From Shewanella benthica (lineage in GTDB: Bacteria > Pseudomonadota > Gammaproteobacteria > Enterobacterales > Shewanellaceae), in the NCBI GenBank assembly GCA_023284085.1, contig JAKVHY010000014.1:1-64000 (forward strand): 64,000 nucleotides of DNA. Direction: 5' to 3'. Positions within the stretch are counted from its first letter, which is position 1; each line of letters opens with the position of its first letter. Of the stretch, positions 26,409 through 35,941 are shown in pieces. The position numbers and the translations under genes were made by a program. The notes beneath the pieces were generated by a model, which did no database searches, had not been told where the DNA came from, and saw nothing but the letters and a program-made list of their open reading frames with translations.

Positions 26409-28801
26409 TTAACAGTCCTTGTAAACGTTTGAATAAAGGGGGAGAGCATAAAGGTGAAACCTATCCCTATCAGTAGGGTCAATCCAAAAAAGTGTATCGC
26501 TGGGGTACTGCTAAATGCCAGTAAGCCAAATGCCAGTATCGTAGAGCTAGCCGACATAAACACGGCCATCATGACGCCTCGACTCTGTTGTTTAGATTCG
26601 GCGAAGAACACACTGTAATCTACGCCGATACCGAAAACGAGGATCAGCGCCAGGGAATGGAATAGGGTGAGTGAGGCCCCCATTATTCCGAGTGTGGCTA
26701 AGGTTAAAATCGCCGATAGTGCCGGTACGGCAACGACCAGACAGGCTAATTTTATACTGAAACGGCTGCAAAAAATCAGTGCTGCAGCCAGCATGGCCAA
26801 AGCTAGCAGTATCAAGGTTAACTGACGATACTTGCCCATGACCTTAGATATATCGCCGACCTTATCGACCAGCTGCACATGGGGGTAATCTGCGAAGAAG
26901 TGACTGAGTTTATCTATATCTGAGATCCCGCCGAGTAAGACTATGGCACCAAATTCTTCTTGCCCTGCTGAAGGTGCGATCCATAAGGGGGCGAAGAGTT
27001 TTCCTGCTTGGGAAGTCAAGAAGGAGCTAGCATCGATATAATCCCCCTTGGCTGCCAGGTACGCGTGTCTGAGCTTAGGGGCTAGCTCATCATTCAGACC
27101 TAGAGCGTCTATAACCTGGCTTAGATTCTGCTGATAAATCTCACCCTGAAGGCGATAATTTTTCTCTTGCCTGTCATGGCTAGGGAGATAGTTACTCAGG
27201 CTAAATGAGTTACCAATTAGTCGTTGATTCATCGCACTGTTTAATCTTGGGGCCAGATTCTCTAAGTGCTGTAGCAAAGCTTGCTCGCTGTCGCCCCTGA
27301 CTAACAGAAATTGATTATCCGTGCCGCCACTGAGCAGAGCTCTCAAGGTGTTCTCTTGTACTTGTACCTCAGGTGGGCTCTGCTGCAGGTTGCGGATATC
27401 ATCATCGCTTGTCAGTCTCAGTATGCCAAAGCTTGATACCGATAAGCAGATGATAACGATTAGGCTCAATCCTTTAGGTGTGAGCTTTCCCTGTAGGGTG
27501 TTGATTTTTTGTAGATATCGGTCTGCTAATTTGAGTCGCTTCTCACCCTTAGGCAAGCTGCCCGATGCCAATAGTGGATAGGCAAGGATTAAGGTGATAT
27601 AAGCCGACATGAGCCCGGACGCACAGAAAACGGCGACCTGTTGCATGCCGGGAAATGGTGCAAAACCTATGCTGGAGTAGGCTAAGACGCTGGTGATAAG
27701 GGCCAGAGTGATCGCGGGAAATATGTGTTGGATTACTTGGGCCGCACTGGCGTCAGGCTTATTTAAGCGTTCGCAATAGAAGTGAAAACTATAATCGATG
27801 GCTATGCCTATCAAGCTAGTGCCGAAGACAAGCGTTAGCAGATGCAATTCTGAAAATACCCAGGTAGTCATGACCACGGCGACTAACATGCTAGTCGAGA
27901 TCGTCAGTAAGGCTATGGTCAGTGGCATCAGGGAACGAAATGCCAGCCAGACCAATAGACATACGCCTATGAGGGAGGCCAGGCCTAAGCTGCTGACTTC
28001 ACTCTTAGCCAGTTGGGTTGCGGCCGCTGCATGGAAAAGTGCGCCTGCTCTGAGTATCTCTATATCTGTATCTTGTAGCGCTAATTGCTCGAATGCCTGA
28101 TTGAGTACCGATATCTGCTGATCTTGCACCTTAGGGTTGAAGGCGCTGCCGACTCCTTTTGCCATGACGATGGCAGCCACTTTTTCCTTTGAATCTGCTA
28201 TCGGCAGTCTGGCAATCAAAATACCTTGATGTACTTCCAATGCCTGTTTGGGAGCTAAAGCTTGCAGGTTTTGCGGGTAGAGTAGCAGGGGGTCATTGGC
28301 TAACAGGCCGCTATTTGCGTAGCTAAATGCGTTATAGAGTTGCTGCTGAGCTTGTCCTATAAGGCTATCTAGCTTACCGCTCTCCAGTGTTTGAGCCTGA
28401 TCTGGCGTTAACAGGCTAAACCTATGGGGGAAATAATAGTGATTGAGAGACTCGGCTTGATTGATGTCGGCACTCTTTATATCGACAAAGATGCCTTGGC
28501 CATGTTCATTGAGTTCTGCCATCACTCCTTGTGCAGCTTGGATAGCTTGTGCCTGGTTATCGGCAACAAAACCAAGGTAGATGGAGTTTGATAGCTGTTC
28601 TTCTACCCGCGACAGGGCGATATCTGTGAGGGGATCCTCCTGAACATTTGGCAACATGGCCAAGATATCACTCTGAACTCTAGCGCCACCTTGCCAGAGT
28701 GAGCAGCCGAGAATCACAATGAGGGACATCATGGTGAGCCAGATGGAAAATTTAAATTTTGCCGAATATTGGCCCAGCAGAGCGGCGAGCTTATCGATCA
28801 T
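26405..28801 (-). CDS. MMPL/RND-family exporter (ApeM-like)
   Basis: 798 residues. Inner-membrane exporter with two halves, each a membrane helix, a large periplasmic loop and five or six more helices (helix groups about 260-420 and 640-795). The motif GTSLIGIAIDYSFHF (about 332) and its counterpart VFGIGVDYSVFF (about 725) are RND/MMPL hallmarks with the proton-relay Asp. It likely moves the aryl polyene lipid out of the inner membrane with the LolA-like protein. ATGA overlaps on both sides show tight coupling. Confidence 0.88.
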   Translation of the reverse strand: MIDKLAALLGQYSAKFKFSIWLTMMSLIVILGCSLWQGGARVQSDILAMLPNVQEDPLTDIALSRVEEQLSNSIYLGFVADNQAQAIQAAQGVMAELNEHGQGIFVDIKSADINQAESLNHYYFPHRFSLLTPDQAQTLESGKLDSLIGQAQQQLYNAFSYANSGLLANDPLLLYPQNLQALAPKQALEVHQGILIARLPIADSKEKVAAIVMAKGVGSAFNPKVQDQQISVLNQAFEQLALQDTDIEILRAGALFHAAAATQLAKSEVSSLGLASLIGVCLLVWLAFRSLMPLTIALLTISTSMLVAVVMTTWVFSELHLLTLVFGTSLIGIAIDYSFHFYCERLNKPDASAAQVIQHIFPAITLALITSVLAYSSIGFAPFPGMQQVAVFCASGLMSAYITLILAYPLLASGSLPKGEKRLKLADRYLQKINTLQGKLTPKGLSLIVIICLSVSSFGILRLTSDDDIRNLQQSPPEVQVQENTLRALLSGGTDNQFLLVRGDSEQALLQHLENLAPRLNSAMNQRLIGNSFSLSNYLPSHDRQEKNYRLQGEIYQQNLSQVIDALGLNDELAPKLRHAYLAAKGDYIDASSFLTSQAGKLFAPLWIAPSAGQEEFGAIVLLGGISDIDKLSHFFADYPHVQLVDKVGDISKVMGKYRQLTLILLALAMLAAALIFCSRFSIKLACLVVAVPALSAILTLATLGIMGASLTLFHSLALILVFGIGVDYSVFFAESKQQSRGVMMAVFMSASSTILAFGLLAFSSTPAIHFFGLTLLIGIGFTFMLSPFIQTFTRTVK

Positions 28802-29607
28802 GATGCCTGCTTAGGCTTAAGTTCTGGCTCGGTGATGGCTTGAGAAGGCTTGTTTTGTTCCTGAATGAAATCAGGTGAGAATCGCTCTAACTCAGTTTCC
28901 GCCAGGGGACCATTGTTGATCTCCTCGAATTCGATTCTGCTGGTGTCCCCATTAGCGCTGACTAGCGTGAGCGCCGAGATCTGCTCGGTACCTTCTAATA
29001 TCATCTGAGGGATGGCTTTTAGCATCAAGGGATCTTTGGGGATCAAGCCAAGTGTCCAAGCTGCCTGTGGATCTGCTGCCAGCAGGTAAAAGTTAAAGTG
29101 CTCATCTAAGGTCTGCAATTCGCCACCGAGTAGGGCTTTTAGCAAGGTTGGTAAGGTCTGCGCCAGGGCGCCGGCTCCTTGATTACCGCGGGTTTGAGAG
29201 ACCTGTTGCTTGCCCGAACTATCAATTTGAATTAATGCATCGTCCTTGAGTATCAAGGTGGATTTGAAGGGCGTCTCTTGACTCCAGACCAGACCCAGTT
29301 GGGCATCGAATATAAAACTCCCCTTGCTAATCAAGGGCTTTTTAAGCACCTTGAGACTTCGGTATTGAGTAAACTTTCCCTTGGCATGTTGGCTCAATGC
29401 GAGTCTCTTGCTGAGCTTCTCTATCTGTTGATTGTTCACTTCAGATTGAAACAGAGCCGCAAACTTGGCTGTTTGTGCACTCTTAACCGATAATTCACTG
29501 GTGTTAGCCTGAACTGAGCTGCTGGCCATGAGTGTCAGTAACATCGCCGATAGCAATAATAGCGTTGGGGATAATCTGCTTCGTGAGCTGAAATAAGAGC
29601 CAATCAT
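28798..29607 (-). CDS. LolA-like outer membrane lipoprotein carrier (ApeL-like)
   Basis: 269 residues. A signal peptide (about 1-34, ending VQA) is followed by a LolA-like half-barrel with the usual pattern (KGKFTQYRSLKVLKKP, SKGSFIFD, LGLVWSQETPF) at about 80-125. The C-terminal tail is Pro/Lys/Gln-rich. It is thought to shuttle lipid-linked polyene across the periplasm. It overlaps the thioesterase and MMPL genes by 4 nt each. Confidence 0.85.
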   Translation of the reverse strand: MIGSYFSSRSRLSPTLLLLSAMLLTLMASSSVQANTSELSVKSAQTAKFAALFQSEVNNQQIEKLSKRLALSQHAKGKFTQYRSLKVLKKPLISKGSFIFDAQLGLVWSQETPFKSTLILKDDALIQIDSSGKQQVSQTRGNQGAGALAQTLPTLLKALLGGELQTLDEHFNFYLLAADPQAAWTLGLIPKDPLMLKAIPQMILEGTEQISALTLVSANGDTSRIEFEEINNGPLAETELERFSPDFIQEQNKPSQAITEPELKPKQAS

Positions 29608-30131
29608 CCCCCGCTCCTCTCATTATTTTTTGTTTTAATGCTTTCAGTTTGAGTGCTATCGGTTTCAGCACAGTCGATTTCAGTACTATCGATTTCAAGA
29701 CTGGGAATTAGGTGGGCTAGCTTTTGCCTGAATACGGTCGGAGTCACGAAGCACAGCTCATTGTTACTATCTACGGCGGCTTGGATGGTATAGCCTTTAG
29801 TGAGACGTTTATTGGTGGCCAGATCTCTGACTTGGTAGTTGATCTTCATGCGGTTTTCCCACTCGACCAAGGAAGCTATCACCTTCACCCTTTGATCGAA
29901 GGTGCTAGGTTGCACATATTTTATCTGTAGATCTACGATTGGCCAGGAATAGCCCGAGGCCAACATTTCACGATAGCCATAGCCAAACATATCCAACAGC
30001 TGACATCTGGCCATCTCGAAATAACGCAGATAGTTACCATGCCAGGTGATCCCCATGGAGTCGACATCATGAAAGGGGATCAAGATCTCCAGCTCTGTGG
30101 TTAAGATGGATTTGTTGGACATAGGGGTCAT
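29604..30131 (-). CDS. 4HBT-type acyl-CoA/ACP thioesterase (ApeK-like)
   Basis: About 175 residues from the ATG at 30131, which overlaps the ammonia-lyase stop as ATGA; a GTG at 30146 also exists. Hotdog 4-hydroxybenzoyl-CoA thioesterase family: HDVDSMGITWHGNYLRYFE holds the catalytic Asp. It may release or edit acyl intermediates. The last ~30 residues are a low-complexity Ser/Thr/Asp/Glu tail encoded by tandem imperfect repeats (agta/gcac-tcgatttca), unusual in this family. Confidence 0.85.
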   Translation of the reverse strand: MTPMSNKSILTTELEILIPFHDVDSMGITWHGNYLRYFEMARCQLLDMFGYGYREMLASGYSWPIVDLQIKYVQPSTFDQRVKVIASLVEWENRMKINYQVRDLATNKRLTKGYTIQAAVDSNNELCFVTPTVFRQKLAHLIPSLEIDSTEIDCAETDSTQTESIKTKNNERSGG

Positions 30132-31690
30132 GAACAGACTTCCCACTCACCGGCCTGGATTTTATCTACCGTTTGTCTAAGCACAGACTCTAGAGGTCTA
30201 TCTTCGGTTAATAGCTCGAAATCAGCCTTGACCTGGTCTAATGTTTTCGCCAGCGAAGGAGTGAGTGAAGACTGGCATAGCTCATCCTGCGAGATACGTA
30301 AATTGATCCCTTGAGTCATGGCCAGCAGGGCAGCTGCCGCGACCTGCTCAGTAAGTTGTAATACCCGCATGCAATCTCGCGCGGCTATGGTGCCCATGCT
30401 CACCTTATCCTGATTATGACATTCGGTGGAGCGGGAAAACACACTGGCTGGCATGGTATTTTTCAGCGCTTCGGCGGTCCAGGCGGATGCGCCTATTTGT
30501 ACGGCCTTGAAGCCATGGTTGATGGAGCGTCTGGCTCCGGTCGCCGCCGATAAATTAGCGGGAAGACCATTGTTGAACTTAGGATCCATGACCAGAGCCA
30601 ATTGACGATCGATAAGATCGGCGATGTTGGCCACTGTGTTCTTCATCGAGTCCATAACGAAGGCGATATGACCGCCGTAGAAGTGACCACCATGAAGTAT
30701 GTGCTCGCCTTCGGCATCGACAATCGGGTTGTCGTTGGCACTGTTAAGCTCGGTCTCGATAAACTGACGCATGAAGGGCAGTGCATCTTGCATCACACCT
30801 ATGATATGCGGGGCACAGCGAATGGAATATCTGTCCTGAAGCCGGTCGGAGTTACGCGGATGCTCATTGTGATTGAGATCGGTGCGGATCCAGGCAGCTA
30901 TCTGGTTCTGACCCGGATGAGGCTTGGCGGCAAATAAAATATCGTCGAAGTGGTTCGAGTTACCCTTCAGTGTGAGTGAAGCCATGGCCGTGAGACGACT
31001 GGCCAGACGGCAAAGGTACTGACCCCTGTCGAAGGCGAGGCAGGCGAGTGCTGTCATGACGGCAGTGCCGTTCATCAAGGCTAAGCCCTCTTTGGGGCGT
31101 AGCTTCAATGGCGTGATGTTAAGCTTGGCATAGACATCGGCAGTTGGCTGACGTTCGCCTTGGTAGATCACGTCGCGCTCACCTACAAGCACGGCGGCAA
31201 GATAAGATAAGGGGGTAAGATCGCCACTGGCACCGACTGAGCCCTCTTCGGGGATCACAGGAATAATATTTAAGTTCAGTAGCGTCTCTATGCGCTGCAG
31301 TAGCTCATAGCTCACACCCGATTTTCCAATGGCCAGTGAACTTAGACGGCAGGCCATAACGGCTCTGGCTTGTACAGTGCTTAGGATGTCACCGAGTCCA
31401 CAACCGTGGAAGCGCAAAAGATGTAGAGGCAGTTCGTGAACTAGATCGAGTCCGACTGTGACAGTACAGGAGTCGCCATAGCCTGTGGTTACGCCATAGA
31501 CGACGCCTTCTTCATTGAGCAGGCGGTCAATGAACAGAGCACCCTTCTGGATGTAGGTCTGAAAATCGCCAGTATCTTTTAATTTTGCCTTAGCGCCCTT
31601 GGCTACAGCTACCACATCTTCCAGGGTTAACGCCCTGTGACCAAATTGAACAATCATGTCCGTTGGGTTTGATTGATTATTCTGAGTCAT
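30128..31690 (-). CDS. Aromatic amino acid ammonia-lyase (HAL/TAL/PAL family)
   Basis: 520 residues. It removes ammonia from an aromatic amino acid, likely giving cinnamate or coumarate as the starter for the aryl polyene. The autocatalytic MIO cofactor triad is Ala154-Ser155-Gly156 (VGASGDLTP), and the catalytic Tyr is at 65 (YGVTTGYG). The substrate-selectivity pair, Ser-His in histidine lyases, His-Leu in tyrosine lyases and Phe-Leu in phenylalanine lyases, is Phe94-His95 here, so substrate is uncertain. Its setting within the pigment operon and the lack of hut genes argue against histidine degradation. Confidence 0.9.
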   Translation of the reverse strand: MTQNNQSNPTDMIVQFGHRALTLEDVVAVAKGAKAKLKDTGDFQTYIQKGALFIDRLLNEEGVVYGVTTGYGDSCTVTVGLDLVHELPLHLLRFHGCGLGDILSTVQARAVMACRLSSLAIGKSGVSYELLQRIETLLNLNIIPVIPEEGSVGASGDLTPLSYLAAVLVGERDVIYQGERQPTADVYAKLNITPLKLRPKEGLALMNGTAVMTALACLAFDRGQYLCRLASRLTAMASLTLKGNSNHFDDILFAAKPHPGQNQIAAWIRTDLNHNEHPRNSDRLQDRYSIRCAPHIIGVMQDALPFMRQFIETELNSANDNPIVDAEGEHILHGGHFYGGHIAFVMDSMKNTVANIADLIDRQLALVMDPKFNNGLPANLSAATGARRSINHGFKAVQIGASAWTAEALKNTMPASVFSRSTECHNQDKVSMGTIAARDCMRVLQLTEQVAAAALLAMTQGINLRISQDELCQSSLTPSLAKTLDQVKADFELLTEDRPLESVLRQTVDKIQAGEWEVCS

Positions 31691-33406
31691 CTATTTATCT
31701 GTCCTATCTTTACCCTGAGAGTTGGCGCGTTGGATATCGTCATCGTTATGCCAAAAATCAAAAAAATTAAACCATTGCAAGGGCTCTCGCCGTGCAAAAT
31801 ATTCGAGTCGAGCACTGTAGTGATTGACGGCTTCTTCGAGCCTCTGCATGCGGCCTTTTCTGGGGCCTTTAAGCGTGTTTGAGAATGTTTCCAGGTGGAC
31901 CACATAGCGGCCCTGTTCCCGTAAGCAGAACATAAGGTAGACAGGACAATCGAGCAGACCGGCAAGAATAAAGGGTCCCTGAGGGAAGGGGGCCGATTCT
32001 CCCATAAAGGGGGCATATATGACCCGCCCTTGGGTGTTGGACGAGGTCCTGTCTCCGGCTATGACGACCAATTCGCCGTCTTCTATCTTCTGCTGCAGTA
32101 GCATAGAGGTGCTGGGGCCGAGTTCGCTGACCTGGATCAGGTTGACCGAGCTATCCGGGTTCAACTGTTTCAGTACCCGGTTAAAGTTCTCGGCATTGTC
32201 GGTCAGTACCATGACGTTCACTTTCACCTTTTTTTGGTGAACCGATATCGCGCGGCACAGCTCTAAATTACCTAGGTGAGACACCAGTAATACGGCGCCC
32301 TGACCGGCTTCGAGTCGATCCGCCAGCAGGGCTCTATTAGGAAAGTCTACCTGGCTGAGTTGGATGCGGTCGCACCAGGCATCGATGCGGTCGAGGGCCG
32401 CATTACCAAAGCTAAAGAAATGTTTGAGGCCGTGCTGCCATCCCAAGTCCCCCTGCAGTTGAGGGTGCTCTGGATCGAATGCTTTGACTCTGTTGAGAAA
32501 CTCGAGGGAGGCCTTTCTCGCGTTGCGTCCGGTGAGGAAGAAATACAAGATCACCGGATACATGATGGCGCGACAGAGCCAGTGGCCACCGAGTTTATAG
32601 CTTGATGCTAGCAACTTGATGCCCAAGTAACTGCCTCGCTCGCCTATGCTGGACCAGTGAGAGTCTGATTCATCTCGATTGCTGCCACCCATAATCTTGC
32701 GAGGTAAGCGTCTCAACATGCCGAAGAAGAGGCGAGTATGCATGGCTGAAATACGTAAATTATCCCATAAGCCCTGAAAATGGCTGATGCCGTCTTCGGG
32801 GTAGATGACTCGGGTCGGCAGATGAATGACTCGAACGCCTTGCCAGTGCAAGCGAACCATGATTTCTGTATCGAAATCCATGCGCTCGCCTAAGGCTGAG
32901 GTGAGAAAAAGCTGCTCGGTTACTGCCAGAGGATAGACTCGAAAACCGCACATAGAGTCCTGGATATCAAAACTTAAGGTTTCAATCCATACCCAAAAAT
33001 GGGTGAGGTAGCGGGCGTAAAATCTAATCTTAGGCACAGACTCATCATATTGAGGTAAGCCGGAGATGAGTGCCTCTGGGTCTTCCGTGGCCCGAGCTAG
33101 CATGGCCGGAATATCGTCTAGATTATGTTGGCCATCGGCATCGACCTGTAATGCGTGGCTGTAGCCATCCCTGTAGGCGGCCCTCAACCCTGTGGTAACC
33201 GCGGCGCCTTTGCCTCGATTAAAGGGGTGGTGCAACAGGGTGACCCAGGAATAACGCTGGGCCAGAGATGTCAGCAGGTGGCGAGTAGCATCATCGCTGC
33301 CATCGTTAACTAAATAGCAAGGCAGCTCAAAATGTGCCAGCTTCTCGAGGGTTTCCTCGATGGCGACAACATGGTTGTAATTAGGGATGACTAATGCAAA
33401 TTGCAT
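31691..33406 (-). CDS. Glycosyltransferase 2 - lipid A-type acyltransferase fusion (ApeJ-like)
   Basis: 571 residues with two domains. The N-terminal GT2 domain (about 1-230) has a VIPNYNH start and a metal-binding DADGQH. The C-terminal domain (about 265-560) resembles LpxL/HtrB acyltransferases, with HLGNLE as the HX4(D/E) motif (about 380). Such fusions are typical of aryl polyene clusters and would attach sugar and acyl groups that tether the pigment to the outer membrane. Its stop codon directly precedes the ammonia-lyase start. Confidence 0.88.
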   Translation of the reverse strand: MQFALVIPNYNHVVAIEETLEKLAHFELPCYLVNDGSDDATRHLLTSLAQRYSWVTLLHHPFNRGKGAAVTTGLRAAYRDGYSHALQVDADGQHNLDDIPAMLARATEDPEALISGLPQYDESVPKIRFYARYLTHFWVWIETLSFDIQDSMCGFRVYPLAVTEQLFLTSALGERMDFDTEIMVRLHWQGVRVIHLPTRVIYPEDGISHFQGLWDNLRISAMHTRLFFGMLRRLPRKIMGGSNRDESDSHWSSIGERGSYLGIKLLASSYKLGGHWLCRAIMYPVILYFFLTGRNARKASLEFLNRVKAFDPEHPQLQGDLGWQHGLKHFFSFGNAALDRIDAWCDRIQLSQVDFPNRALLADRLEAGQGAVLLVSHLGNLELCRAISVHQKKVKVNVMVLTDNAENFNRVLKQLNPDSSVNLIQVSELGPSTSMLLQQKIEDGELVVIAGDRTSSNTQGRVIYAPFMGESAPFPQGPFILAGLLDCPVYLMFCLREQGRYVVHLETFSNTLKGPRKGRMQRLEEAVNHYSARLEYFARREPLQWFNFFDFWHNDDDIQRANSQGKDRTDK

Positions 33407-33783
33407 CAGCTGGCCTCACTAAAATGTGTTGAGTCAGTCGCGAGTGCGAGGCGGCCCGATGCGAAACGCTTGTCGCCATCGAAGTAACGGAAAATTAACT
33501 TGGTCTTTGCCTTGTTCTCGCTGATCTCCAGGGTGACTTCAGAGTCAGGTAACATCAACTGTTGAAACTTGAGCACCTCTAAGGTGGCAATATTTCGCGG
33601 GTAGCCGAAATGCTGACAACCTAAGCGAATGGCCCAATCCAGTTGGGTCACGCCGGGAAGCACGGCCTGTTCGGGGAAGTGACCATTAAAAAAAGGCAAA
33701 TTTGCGGCGATGAAGAGGCGAAATACGATGGCATCGCCATCACTGCTCTTAGTTAGGATCTGAGGCAAACAGGATTTAATCAT
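33406..33783 (-). CDS. Hotdog dehydratase (ApeI-like, FabZ-related)
   Basis: 125 residues. FNGHFPEQAVLPGVTQLDWA (about 32-51) parallels the FabZ active-site loop and helix (GHFP...PGV...E), with Asp in place of the usual Glu. It probably forms a heterodimer with the other small dehydratase of the cluster, as shown for APE systems, to dehydrate intermediates. It overlaps the ligase gene by 8 nt. Confidence 0.82.
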   Translation of the reverse strand: MIKSCLPQILTKSSDGDAIVFRLFIAANLPFFNGHFPEQAVLPGVTQLDWAIRLGCQHFGYPRNIATLEVLKFQQLMLPDSEVTLEISENKAKTKLIFRYFDGDKRFASGRLALATDSTHFSEAS

Positions 33784-35140
33784 GGTCGAATAACTCGGTT
33801 AGCTGTGCCTGAATGCGTTTGCCTTGTTTGTTGACCGGCAGCAGATCCGGATAGCGCCAACGTCTGGGTAAGGTCACTCGTTCAAATTGGCTCAATAGCT
33901 GGGCCTTGAGTAAATTGTTCAGGCTCAGCTTGCCTTCACTCTCGAGGTGGGCCTTGCCATGTTCCGATAATTCGATGACGGCGCCCAGTTGAATACGTGG
34001 CTGGTTTAACATCACCAGGGCGGCATGACTGACGAGGGGATGGCTCTCGAGTAATGTCTCCATCTGCACCAGAGAGACACGTTTCTCTTCGATCTTGATG
34101 ATGCGATCCAGGCGTCCTTCCAGCCGAAACATCCCAGGTTCGATGAGGGTTATCTTGTCTTCACATCTAAGCCAATCCTGGTTTTCTAAATAGGGAGACT
34201 TGACTGTGAGGGCACCATCTTTGGGGTCTGGTGATATTTCAACATTGGCAAAGGCTTGCCATGGTTGATCTTGTCTCATCTGGCGTCGGTAGCCGATACC
34301 ACCGGTTTCCGTGCTACCGAAAACTTCGATGGGCTGACGTCCATAACAATGAGCTATGCCCTGAGCCGCGTCGAAACTCAATGGACCGCCGGAACTGAAG
34401 ACTAAGCTGGGTGATCTCAGCTGCTTCTCGTTGTCCAGAGACTCAGGCAAGCGGGACAACTGAGCCGGGCTGCTGATGAGGCACAGATTAGGAAACAGAC
34501 TGGTGTAGTAGGTCAGGGTCTCCGGATATTCGATGATATCACTCAAGAAGGGACGCCCGGCGGCCAATGGCCAGAGGATCTTGAATAATAAGCCATAAAT
34601 ATGTTGATGTGAAACCGTCGATACCACACTACATTGGGGCAAGTGCTTGGCGAACGTGTGCTCTAATGCGGTGACTTCGGCGTCTAATTGAGCGAGTGAC
34701 TTACGGACGGCTTTGGGCTGGCCACTACTTCCTGAGGTATACAGCACCAGCTCGCCCCATTTCTCACTCGCCGGCCATTTGCTGGTAGCCGATGAGAGCT
34801 CTTTCTTAAGCATGACTAAAGCCTTTCCTTTACATAAGGCCTTATCTGAAATCACTCCATCGAATTTATGGGTCAACTCACTCAAGCTACCCGCTTGGGT
34901 GTTAGCAGGTAAGATGATCTCTTTTCCGGCGAGTAGTGCGGCACATAAACCGACAGCAAACAGATCACTGGAATCACAGGCTAATAACCAACGTTGGCAA
35001 GGTGATTGGCTCAGCTGCCGATGCACACTCGCAACCTGGTTGGTGAATGCACCGCCAGTGATAATATCATGATGGTTAAAACTGATAAGCTGTTGGCTCG
35101 AAGGCCCCTTGGATAACCAAGATTTTAGTAACTCTGTCAT
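33776..35140 (-). CDS. AMP-dependent acyl/aryl ligase (ApeH-like)
   Basis: 454 residues. ANL-superfamily ligase: the P-loop LYTSGSSGQPKAVRKS (about 132-147), an FGSTETGGIGYR motif (about 270) and a C-terminal lid with GRLDRIIKIEEKRV (about 345). It would activate the aryl acid with ATP and load it onto the operon's ACP. It is shorter than typical CoA ligases. It overlaps genes on both sides (4 and 8 nt). Confidence 0.87.
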   Translation of the reverse strand: MTELLKSWLSKGPSSQQLISFNHHDIITGGAFTNQVASVHRQLSQSPCQRWLLACDSSDLFAVGLCAALLAGKEIILPANTQAGSLSELTHKFDGVISDKALCKGKALVMLKKELSSATSKWPASEKWGELVLYTSGSSGQPKAVRKSLAQLDAEVTALEHTFAKHLPQCSVVSTVSHQHIYGLLFKILWPLAAGRPFLSDIIEYPETLTYYTSLFPNLCLISSPAQLSRLPESLDNEKQLRSPSLVFSSGGPLSFDAAQGIAHCYGRQPIEVFGSTETGGIGYRRQMRQDQPWQAFANVEISPDPKDGALTVKSPYLENQDWLRCEDKITLIEPGMFRLEGRLDRIIKIEEKRVSLVQMETLLESHPLVSHAALVMLNQPRIQLGAVIELSEHGKAHLESEGKLSLNNLLKAQLLSQFERVTLPRRWRYPDLLPVNKQGKRIQAQLTELFDHD

Positions 35141-35685
35141 GATTTATTCAACCAAATAGTTCTATACAACCACTCGCCACCCAGTAGCGAACCGATAAGC
35201 AGATAGGCGATGAGCCCGTTATACAGTGTCCAGATCTCTAATGAGGCGTAGTGTGCCGTGTACAAAGCCACTGACCCGTTAAAAACAAATAAGCCACACC
35301 ATATCTGGGTGACTTTTTTCAGGTAAGGAATCGCCTCGTCCGGAAGTTCGGGCTCCTTTAATCTTGCGAGTCTCTCTATCATGCTAGGGCCTAACTTTAG
35401 AGAGTAAACAAACAGCATCAGCATACTGAGGTTTATGACCACAGGATAATAGAGTAACCAGTCATGCCGTTTGGCAATAAAACTTGCTGCGGTTAATCCT
35501 ATGCCGACTAGGATAGGCAAGATCATGGCTTTGACTTGTTGCTTCTGAATCAATAATCGTAGGATTAAGAAGCAACAAAGCACCATGGCTATGGTGCCTG
35601 TAGGCAAATAGTTGAGTCCGAAATAGACTGCTAAAGGGTATCCCAGCAGCAGAGTGCCTGTGACTATTTGCAAAAATAACCGCAT
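35137..35685 (-). CDS. COG4648 integral membrane protein (ApeG-like)
   Basis: 182 residues with five or six hydrophobic helices and short loops; a conserved-looking KKVTQIWCGLFVFNGSVALYTAH segment is near 125-147 (quoted in parts: QIWCGLFVFNG). Such proteins are fixed members of aryl polyene clusters, with no known activity. It overlaps the ACP gene by 1 nt and the ligase gene by 4 nt. Confidence 0.82.
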   Translation of the reverse strand: MRLFLQIVTGTLLLGYPLAVYFGLNYLPTGTIAMVLCCFLILRLLIQKQQVKAMILPILVGIGLTAASFIAKRHDWLLYYPVVINLSMLMLFVYSLKLGPSMIERLARLKEPELPDEAIPYLKKVTQIWCGLFVFNGSVALYTAHYASLEIWTLYNGLIAYLLIGSLLGGEWLYRTIWLNKS

Positions 35686-35933
35686 TACTCTTCGACGAGT
35701 CCTTCGATGGCAGAAACCACATCGTCTACGGTGCGCACGGCTTTAAATTCTTCAGGTTTGATCTTCTTACCTGTCATCTGTTGTAGCTTGATGACGAGAT
35801 CGACAGCATCGATACTGTCCAGATCGAGTTCTTCATATAGGGAGGCTGATGGTGAGATATCAGCCTCATCGATCTCAAATTCATCGACTAAGATGCGAGT
35901 TAAGGCTTGCAGTATTTGTTCACGGCTTTGCAT
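35685..35933 (-). CDS. Acyl carrier protein 2 (APE)
   Basis: 82 residues. Ser40 in LDLDSIDAVDL is the phosphopantetheine site. It differs from the neighbouring ACP and from FabD-type ACPs; paired ACPs are a hallmark of aryl polyene clusters, one for chain elongation and one for aryl or acyl loading. It lies 8 nt after the first ACP gene. Confidence 0.9.
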   Translation of the reverse strand: MQSREQILQALTRILVDEFEIDEADISPSASLYEELDLDSIDAVDLVIKLQQMTGKKIKPEEFKAVRTVDDVVSAIEGLVEE

Positions 35934-35941
35934 AATCTCTC

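Noticed and set aside
30128..31690. Histidine ammonia-lyase of the hut pathway
   Set aside because: No hutU/hutI/hutG neighbours, it is embedded in the pigment operon, and the selectivity pair is Phe-His and not Ser-His.
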